Assembly (NCBI GenBank): GCA_016844485.1
Contig: JAENIZ010000038.1
Span: 1-15,738, forward strand
Direction: 5' to 3'
Origin: Gammaproteobacteria bacterium
Lineage (GTDB): Bacteria > Pseudomonadota > Gammaproteobacteria > Eutrophobiales > Eutrophobiaceae
Length of the DNA: 15,738 nt
In this document: one piece after another, positions 7,289 through 13,176 of the stretch
Position numbering within the stretch: position 1 is the stretch's first letter
How the letters are laid out: every line of letters starts with the position of its first letter
Position numbers and translations under genes: made by a program
The notes under the pieces: model-generated
Seen by the model: the letters and a program-made list of their open reading frames with translations, nothing else
The model's database searches: none
Told to the model about the DNA's origin: nothing

Positions 7289-8764
7289 ATGTTTGAAGCA
7301 GCGGAATTAGGGCTCAAAGTTTCCAAAAAAGAATTTGCAGAAGAGGAACCTCAACTTCATACGAAATTGTTGGAAGCACAGCGCGCTTTACGGAACACAA
7401 AAATCCCTGTGATTGTTATTGTATCCGGTGTTGAGGGTGCTGGCAAAGGCGAGGTTGTCAATCGTCTCAATGAATGGCTTGATACGCGCGGGATACAGAC
7501 TCACGCATTCTGGGATGAAAGTGATGAAGAACAGGTGCGACCTCCTTACTGGCGGTTCTGGCGTTCAATGCCATCACGTGGGACTATCGGGATTATGTTC
7601 GGTTCCTGGTATACAAAACCCATTATTGATTATGTGTACGGTAATATAGATGAATCAGAATATGAACGTCATTTGCAGCGTATTGCCGAATTTGAGCGCA
7701 CCCTCACTGAGGACGGTGCGCTTATCGTAAAGTTCTGGTTTCATATGTCAAAGAAGGATCAGAAAAAGAAACTGAAGAGGGAGAAAAAAGACAAGAAGTC
7801 TTCGCCCTTTTTGAAAAAATTTTCCAAACGTTACGATGAATTTTCCAGCGCTTCGGAACATGCGATTAGAATCACAGATCAGGGTGAGTGTCCATGGAAT
7901 TTGGTTGAAGCTGTTGACCGGAGATACAGAGACCTTACTGTCGGCCGTATACTGTTAAATGCGATTGAGCAAAGGCTCAACAAGCAACCCGGCACAACAT
8001 CTCAACCAAAAACTCATAAATTGCTGCCCGCAGAAACACAAAATAAAATGATTACAATCGTGGATCATGTCGATCTTGGTTTAAAACTTTCTAAAAAGGA
8101 ATATGATCGGTTGCTAGAAAAATACCGGCGTAGATTTTACAAACTCGCATGGGCTGCACGGAATAAAAAGCGGTCCAGTATTGCTGTTTTCGAAGGTTGG
8201 GATGCCGCCGGCAAGGGCGGTTGTATCCGCAGACTTACAGCTGCCATGGATGCACGTCTTTACACAGTTATATCCATTGCCTCCCCAACTGATGAAGAAA
8301 AGGCACATCATTATCTGTGGCGATTCTGGCGGCACGTTCCCCTGGCTGGCTACGTAACCATCTATGATCGCTCATGGTACGGACGCGTACTTGTGGAACG
8401 TGTTGAGAAGTTTGCCAGTGAAGAAGAATGGATGCGTGCTTATCAGGAAATCAACGAGTTCGAGGAACAATTGTGTGAACATGGAATTATTCTTACAAAA
8501 TTCTGGATTCACCTGGGCAAGGATGAGCAACTCAGACGCTTCAAGGAACGTGGGACTGTCCCCTGGAAAGCCCATAAGATTACAGATGAGGACTGGAGAA
8601 ACCGTGACAAGTGGGACGACTATAAAATAGCGATCAATGATATGGTATTACATACAAGCACAGAATATGCGCCTTGGACCCTGGTACCTAGCAATGATAA
8701 GAAATTCGCCAGGATCGAAATACTTAAAACGTTCTGCACGCGCCTGGAGGAGGCTCTGTCATAG
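7289..8764 (+). CDS. pap: Polyphosphate:AMP phosphotransferase (two-domain PPK2)
   Basis: I use the ATG at 7289 (491 residues; AGGAGA 9 bases upstream, and MFEAAELG is how the family starts) rather than the ATG at 7268. The protein has two fused PPK2 domains. The C-terminal one is complete: Walker A GWDAAGKGG (303-311) and DRSWYGRVLVERVE (from 360) with the lid arginines. The N-terminal one keeps a P-loop (GVEGAGKG, 47-54) but has FGSWYTKP where the active domain has DRSWY, as expected for the structural, probably inactive half. This is the PPK2 class II architecture, which phosphorylates AMP to ADP using polyphosphate in the cytoplasm, recovering energy from the polymer. It is convergent with ppk1 and divergent from the CHAD/ParA operon. 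Confidence 0.95.
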   Translation: MFEAAELGLKVSKKEFAEEEPQLHTKLLEAQRALRNTKIPVIVIVSGVEGAGKGEVVNRLNEWLDTRGIQTHAFWDESDEEQVRPPYWRFWRSMPSRGTIGIMFGSWYTKPIIDYVYGNIDESEYERHLQRIAEFERTLTEDGALIVKFWFHMSKKDQKKKLKREKKDKKSSPFLKKFSKRYDEFSSASEHAIRITDQGECPWNLVEAVDRRYRDLTVGRILLNAIEQRLNKQPGTTSQPKTHKLLPAETQNKMITIVDHVDLGLKLSKKEYDRLLEKYRRRFYKLAWAARNKKRSSIAVFEGWDAAGKGGCIRRLTAAMDARLYTVISIASPTDEEKAHHYLWRFWRHVPLAGYVTIYDRSWYGRVLVERVEKFASEEEWMRAYQEINEFEEQLCEHGIILTKFWIHLGKDEQLRRFKERGTVPWKAHKITDEDWRNRDKWDDYKIAINDMVLHTSTEYAPWTLVPSNDKKFARIEILKTFCTRLEEALS

Positions 8765-8824
8765 TTTTAACCACGTTGTTATTCCCTAGATTAAAATTAC
8801 GATAAATCCGCCTTTTTGTAATTC

Positions 8825-9547
8825 TTACTGGCTATCTTGCCTGATGTTTCTACGACCGATTACCTGTGGTTTCCGTTTCTTTAAACGGCGTGCTTCCTTC
8901 TGGCGAGCTTCCGCCCTCTGCACAAGAATTTCCTGGCTTCCAATAACAGTTTCGTCAGATGGTTTGCGTTGAACATAGTTTCCGTCCGATTGCATATCCC
9001 ACGCATTACGTTGATCAGCAAGATGTATATCCAGTAAAGCACGCAGTTCTGATTGTAGTATCGAGCTTTCCACCGGTACCATTACTTCAACACGGTGTTC
9101 AAGATTACGTTTCATTGCATCTGCAGATCCGATGTAATACTCCTCATCACCTCCATTGCGGAAATAATAAATGCGGTTATGTTCCAGGAACCGGCCAACA
9201 ATGCTTATGACAGATATGTTATCCGAGATTCCTGGAATGCCGGGGCGAAGTTGACAGGTATCTCGAACAATGAGATCAACATGCACGCCAGCCTGCGACG
9301 CTTCGTAGAGTGCATGAATTATATCGGCGTCTTCCAATGCGTTTGTTTTGAACTGGATTAACCCACTGTTATCGGCCAAATGTTTTTCAATTTCCCGCTG
9401 AATCTTACTGAGCAGTGCACGCTTCAACATTTTCGGTGATGGAAGAATTTTGCGATAGTTCCGTTTTGGCGTATAGCCGGTCGTAAGATAATTAAACAAT
9501 TCGGTAAGATCCTGACCAATAACCTCATCACAGGTCAGTAAACCCAA
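8825..9547 (-). CDS. PPK1 C-terminal part (C2 domain), out of frame
   Basis: This open frame starts where the deletion ends; its first codon (TTG at 9547) is an internal leucine of ppk1, not a real start. It carries LTELFNYLTTGYTP, then VRDTCQLRPGIPGISDNISV, the second catalytic histidine (H123 in FLEHNRIYYF), and NGGDEEYYIGSADAM. A basic tail (RQKEARRLKKRKP) follows. There is no ribosome-binding site in front, so it is unlikely to be made except by a frameshift or reinitiation after the upstream stop, which overlaps it. Confidence 0.6.
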   Translation of the reverse strand: MGLLTCDEVIGQDLTELFNYLTTGYTPKRNYRKILPSPKMLKRALLSKIQREIEKHLADNSGLIQFKTNALEDADIIHALYEASQAGVHVDLIVRDTCQLRPGIPGISDNISVISIVGRFLEHNRIYYFRNGGDEEYYIGSADAMKRNLEHRVEVMVPVESSILQSELRALLDIHLADQRNAWDMQSDGNYVQRKPSDETVIGSQEILVQRAEARQKEARRLKKRKPQVIGRRNIRQDSQ

Positions 9548-11085
9548 ATCACAGTCCCTATGTGCGCATAGAGACGCAGTCCATCGTAATCGCTACGTAC
9601 CACGAGGATTACCTTGCAATGGGTTTTAAGACCTACAACGCCATAAGTCACATGAATACCGGTTTCTTCTAAACGGCTTGCCCAGCGGATATTTGCCTCC
9701 TCATCAAATCTGGCTTTCAGTTCGACTACTACTGCCACTTGCTTACCATTTCGTGCGGCATCAATAAGGTAATCAACCACTTTCGTGTCACTGGAGGTAC
9801 GATAAAGTGCCATCTTGATGGCTAAGACCTTGGGGTCACGACTCGCCTCCTTTAAGAACCGTTCCACGGAAGTCGTGAAAGATTCGTACGGGTGCTGTAG
9901 AAGAATCGATCCCGCGTCACGTATTGCATAAAAAATGCTTGGAGAATCATGTAACTTGTGATGATCAATAGGATGATGCGGCGGATAGTGAAGTTCCGGA
10001 ACTTCTATTGAGGCCAATTCAGCCAGATCAGCCATTACCATCATGGTTGACGTTTCAAATACATCAGCAGTCTTGTTTAATCCAAGTTCCGCAGCGAGCA
10101 TGTTCCTGCGTTCCGCGTCCATATTTTTTTCGACCACCACACGCACGATACGGGCAAATTTGCGATCCCGGAGTTCTGATTCGATCATTGCCAACAAGTC
10201 ATCCGCTTGATCTTCATCCCGCTCAGTATTGGCATTGCGAATCACGTTAAATAATTCACATGCTTGTATCTTCATTTTTGGAAAGAGCAGATCAAGATTA
10301 TTAGACATGACATCTTCAAGAAGAACGAACATTGTTTTATCACCTACCTTAAGAAACCGGGGAATCCCACTGCCTATTGGTACTCTTACCCGTGCACGCA
10401 AAGATTCTTCGTCATCAGGATAGCTGAGAGTAACCAGTAGATTCAGCGATCGATTGGAGATAAACGGAAATGGATGCGCGGGATCTACCGCCTGAGGTGT
10501 GACAAGCGGAAAAATATTCTTCAGGTAATAATTCCGTACAAATTCCTTTTCATCCTCCTCAAGAAGATTATAAGTAAGAACGTGAATGTTGTGCTCTTTA
10601 AGTTGATCCAGTAATTGAGGCAGAAGCACATCTTTTTGTGCCTCAATGTCACGGATAATATTACAGCATTCGCTGATCTGGCTCTGGGGCGTACGTCCAT
10701 CCACCGTCAAATCCTGTACACCCGCACCCACCTGTTCTTTCAATCCTCCAATTCTTTTCATGAAAAACTCGTCAATGCTGGAGCTTACAATGGCCAGAAA
10801 CTTGATCCGTTCCAGCAGCAGTGTACGCGTGCTTTGAGCCTCATGCAGAACACGCCGGATAAACTCAAGCCAGGTTAATTCACGATTGAGATAGAATCTG
10901 GAGGAAGACAGGTCATAATTCGCCGGCTGTGTTTCAAACAGTGGCTGTATTTTCGCTGGTAAAGACTGGCCCTGTTTTGACACCTGTTCTTTGTGATCTT
11001 CGTTATCTCTTTCTCTGGATTTGTCAAAATGTGGCGTAGTATCAAGGCCTTCTGCTGAATGTGGTGAAGGTATGTTCATATACAC
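9535..11085 (-). CDS. PPK1 N-terminal part (N, H and C1 domains), truncated
   Basis: This 516-residue open frame holds the N-terminal domain (NRELTWLEFIRRVLHEA and SIDEFFMKRIGGL near 68-115), the H domain, and most of the first phospholipase-D-like catalytic domain. The phosphorylated histidine is H489 in LKTHCKV. The first 55 residues are a polar, low-similarity extension. Translation ends 5 residues past YAHIGT, inside the catalytic core, so the product lacks the second catalytic domain. If translated, it is probably unstable or inactive. Confidence 0.75.
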   Translation of the reverse strand: MYMNIPSPHSAEGLDTTPHFDKSRERDNEDHKEQVSKQGQSLPAKIQPLFETQPANYDLSSSRFYLNRELTWLEFIRRVLHEAQSTRTLLLERIKFLAIVSSSIDEFFMKRIGGLKEQVGAGVQDLTVDGRTPQSQISECCNIIRDIEAQKDVLLPQLLDQLKEHNIHVLTYNLLEEDEKEFVRNYYLKNIFPLVTPQAVDPAHPFPFISNRSLNLLVTLSYPDDEESLRARVRVPIGSGIPRFLKVGDKTMFVLLEDVMSNNLDLLFPKMKIQACELFNVIRNANTERDEDQADDLLAMIESELRDRKFARIVRVVVEKNMDAERRNMLAAELGLNKTADVFETSTMMVMADLAELASIEVPELHYPPHHPIDHHKLHDSPSIFYAIRDAGSILLQHPYESFTTSVERFLKEASRDPKVLAIKMALYRTSSDTKVVDYLIDAARNGKQVAVVVELKARFDEEANIRWASRLEETGIHVTYGVVGLKTHCKVILVVRSDYDGLRLYAHIGTVIWVY

Positions 11086-11106
11086 ATTTTTTGCAATATC
11101 TGATTA

Positions 11107-11148
11107 ATTATCAAGGGTTTTAAACAAGCAGAAATTGATCTGGATCAA
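11107..11148 (-). promoter_or_regulatory. Class II FNR/Anr-dependent promoter of ppk1
   Basis: TTGATCCAGATCAA on the minus strand (11148-11135) is a perfect TTGAT-N4-ATCAA site. A -10 of GATAAT (11112-11107, 5/6) puts the start at 11100 and the box centre at exactly -41.5, the spacing of FNR-activated class II promoters. No good -35 is present, as expected for an activator-dependent promoter. The leader to the GTG at 11085 would be only about 15 bases. Confidence 0.7.
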
Positions 11149-11317
11149 TGACTTTTCGGAACTTCAGCAATGCATATTCACCCGCATACTTGCTGTGAAG
11201 AATCCGGAAATTAATCCAGTGATACTGCCGAAATAGAAGTGACAGGAATCCCTTGTTACTTATCCGTGCGCCCTGAGAGTGAGGATCGAGTACTGCATCA
11301 CGACATTTACGTCTCAA
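11120..11317 (-). pseudogene. Possible remnant of the C-terminus of an FAD-linked oxidase
   Basis: The frame opens with a TTG shortly after an in-frame TAG. Its last half (YHWINF, then YAGEYALLKFRKVIDPDQFLL) recalls the C-terminal YxNF ... LxxxKxxxDPxxxF pattern of berberine-bridge-type FAD oxidases. No FAD-binding domain precedes it: the 163 bases up to the MgtC gene hold no long frame in any register that I could read. The ppk1 FNR box lies over its last codons. Best seen as a decayed gene end, with low certainty. Apart from this and the ppk1 promoter, I see nothing in 11086-11480. Confidence 0.25.
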
Positions 11318-11480
11318 GCAGGTGAACTAAACCGCTGCGGAGACAAAGGAAGCCAGAAAGTTACTGTGAATCATCTCCGCGTCAGCATTACGATAACGTC
11401 CCTGGTCATCATGCTGCATTTCAGGCTATCAGCGACGATACGCGGCGGGCCAGAATCATGAATTCCGCATCATCGTTCGA

Positions 11481-13031
11481 TCAGAAGTCGTAATACAGAA
11501 ACATCGTCAGAATTCCTGCACAGCTGATTATGATGAAAGCGGCCAGCAGATGCTTGAACAGCCCGCGATGTCCCAACGTGAAAACCAGGAACAGCTTCAT
11601 AAAGGTATTGGAGAGCGCGCCCAGCACCAGGTTGAAGCTGGCCCAATCGAGACTGATCATTCCAGCCTGCTGTGCATCGCTGAGCGAGAACGCAATGGCG
11701 TCGGCATCCGTCAGGCCGCTGACAACAGCAATGAGCGGCAGCCACGACTCGCCCAGGTATGAGATCGCTAGCCGTGTTACCATCAGGATCACGGAGAACA
11801 CCAGCCCGAAACTGATGGCTGACTGCAGGCTGAACGGGTTACTGAAGCTCATTTCGGTACGTTCGCTTTCTTTCCACTTGCCACGCAGGTAGAAAAAGCC
11901 GGCCATTGTCAGTCCCGTTATCCCCATCACCAGAACAGGAATGGCCATGTTCTTCATGAGCGCCTGATTGACGATCCCGATCTGCAGCAGCAGGCGGGGG
12001 AACATTACCGAAGAGGCCAGAATGACGGCGACGGCGAAATTGCGGTTCCACTGCGGCATCTCGCGGCTGCGCTTCGCGAAGCTGAGCGTGGTGACAGTGC
12101 TCGAGGCAAGTCCGCCGATAAGACCGGTCAGGCCGATGCCGGCGCCAGTGCCCATGAGCTTAATGAGGACATAACCGACAAAACTGACAAAAGACACCAG
12201 CACGACAATGAGCCAGATCTTGTACGGATTGAGCGCGGACAAGAGTATGCTGATAAATTCCGCACCCAGCGGCCCGCGGAGTTCGTCGCCCGGCTGGATC
12301 TGTTCCAGATTTTCTCCCTGGAAATGGCCGGACACGGTTTGCGTTGCCGCCTCATCCACAACCAGTGTACCGATACGTCCTTCCTCGGCTGAGTACAATT
12401 CCACCCGCACACCGGTTTCAAATCCATAGCCTTTTTGTGGTTCCAGGATCAACCTGTTTTCACCTTTGTCCACAGCCACGACTGAACCGATCGGCAGTGT
12501 GAAGTAGGCATCCAGGGTACGATTAGGGAGAACAGGCAGAATAATGAAAGTGATGATCAAGAACTTCAGGGCAGCATCCAGTTCGTAGCGCTGCACATTC
12601 TGGCTAAAACCACGCAAGGCTACTTTCTGTGACAGCGTAACCAGCACGATGATAGCCAATGCAATGGCCAGCGCCAGCGCGCCTTTAACGACCAGGACCC
12701 CCATGAAGAAGGTCAGGACGGCGGCTAACTCCGTGGTGATCCCGCTGTCTTCCTCGTCATGCCGGAGAACCGTGATCCAGTAACCCGACACAATAAAAGC
12801 AAGCACTCCGGCCAGACCTGCGAGGATCAGCCAGGAATTATCATACATCACGGCGGCCATCGCACTTACCGCGCCGACCAGCGCGAACAGCACGAAGTCC
12901 CGCATGCCTCCATGCGGATTAGGCTGGCCGCCCATTTCGCGCTCAAGGCCGATCAGGAGGCCGAGCAGGCCGGCGAGTCCAAGCCGCAGGAACAGGGTAA
13001 GCAGGGTTTGATGGTCGAAGGGATAATCCAT
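11481..13031 (-). CDS. MgtC/SapB-type membrane protein with DUF4010 domain and soluble insert
   Basis: This is a 516-residue polytopic inner-membrane protein. Residues 10-140 are the MgtC-like half, with GLLIGLEREMGGQP (about 24-37) and GGMRDFVLFALVGA. Residues about 265-510 are the DUF4010 half, with LNPYKIWLIVVLVSFVSF, GLIGGLASSTVTTLSFAKRS and, near the end, VSGLTDADAIAFSL. Related proteins usually join the halves directly after LPVLPNR; here a hydrophilic block at about 175-258 (12258-12509) is inserted, rich in valine and glycine strands. MgtC itself is a virulence and low-Mg factor, but the function of the DUF4010 fusions is not established; they are thought to be transporters or channels. 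The ATG at 13031 has only a weak GGAT-like site. The gene is GC-rich, like its SulP neighbour, and unlike the polyphosphate genes. Confidence 0.85.
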   Translation of the reverse strand: MDYPFDHQTLLTLFLRLGLAGLLGLLIGLEREMGGQPNPHGGMRDFVLFALVGAVSAMAAVMYDNSWLILAGLAGVLAFIVSGYWITVLRHDEEDSGITTELAAVLTFFMGVLVVKGALALAIALAIIVLVTLSQKVALRGFSQNVQRYELDAALKFLIITFIILPVLPNRTLDAYFTLPIGSVVAVDKGENRLILEPQKGYGFETGVRVELYSAEEGRIGTLVVDEAATQTVSGHFQGENLEQIQPGDELRGPLGAEFISILLSALNPYKIWLIVVLVSFVSFVGYVLIKLMGTGAGIGLTGLIGGLASSTVTTLSFAKRSREMPQWNRNFAVAVILASSVMFPRLLLQIGIVNQALMKNMAIPVLVMGITGLTMAGFFYLRGKWKESERTEMSFSNPFSLQSAISFGLVFSVILMVTRLAISYLGESWLPLIAVVSGLTDADAIAFSLSDAQQAGMISLDWASFNLVLGALSNTFMKLFLVFTLGHRGLFKHLLAAFIIISCAGILTMFLYYDF

Positions 13032-13082
13032 ACCGGGTAAAACTTAATCCCAAACAGTGCATTAATCCAGATGTATATCATC

Positions 13083-13101
13083 CGGTCGCGGGACGCGACC
13101 G
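13083..13101. repeat. Perfect 8-bp hairpin with GGA loop
   Basis: CGGTCGCG (13083-13090) and CGCGACCG (13094-13101) are perfectly complementary around GGA on the plus strand (TCC on the minus strand). It lies in the 145-base spacer between the SulP gene and the MgtC gene. It could be a leader element of the MgtC gene (minus) or part of a small plus-strand RNA ending at the terminator at 13128-13158. Confidence 0.6.
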
Positions 13102-13127
13102 TCTCAAGGAAGATGCCGGCAGGTCGT

Positions 13128-13158
13128 CAGTCCCGCCATAACAGGGACTGGTTTTTTT
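13128..13158 (+). terminator. Orphan plus-strand Rho-independent terminator
   Basis: CAGTCCC (13128-13134) pairs with GGGACTG (13144-13150) around a 9-base loop, followed by G and seven T on the plus strand. The minus strand has no T run after the stem, so it does not serve the flanking minus-strand genes. No plus-strand gene precedes it. Confidence 0.6.
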
Positions 13159-13176
13159 ATGACTGTAAAGTATGTT

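Larger units (their letters stand above)
8825..11085 (-). pseudogene. ppk1: Polyphosphate kinase 1, interrupted by a frameshifting deletion
   Basis: PPK1 makes polyphosphate from ATP at the membrane through a phosphohistidine. Two consecutive frames together cover an almost complete enzyme of about 750 residues. At the junction (near 9552-9558) the upstream frame reads LYAHIGT then VIWVY and stop, while the downstream frame resumes at DLGLLTCDE. The family has GTGNYNxxTARxYTD between these points, about 12 residues. From that spacing I infer that about 34 bases are missing, which shifts the frame. Both catalytic histidines survive, one on each side, but in separate frames. The start is the GTG at 11085 or the ATG at 11079; neither has a clear Shine-Dalgarno sequence. 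Unless the assembly is wrong, no active enzyme can be made from this copy. Confidence 0.8.

Noticed and set aside
8765..8824. Bidirectional terminator between pap and ppk1
   Set aside because: Only a weak AATTAC/GTAATT pairing with a long loop is visible; it is not convincing.
9535..9560. Programmed ribosomal frameshift in ppk1
   Set aside because: There is no slippery heptamer at the junction, and a frameshift could not restore the missing conserved residues, which are absent from all frames.
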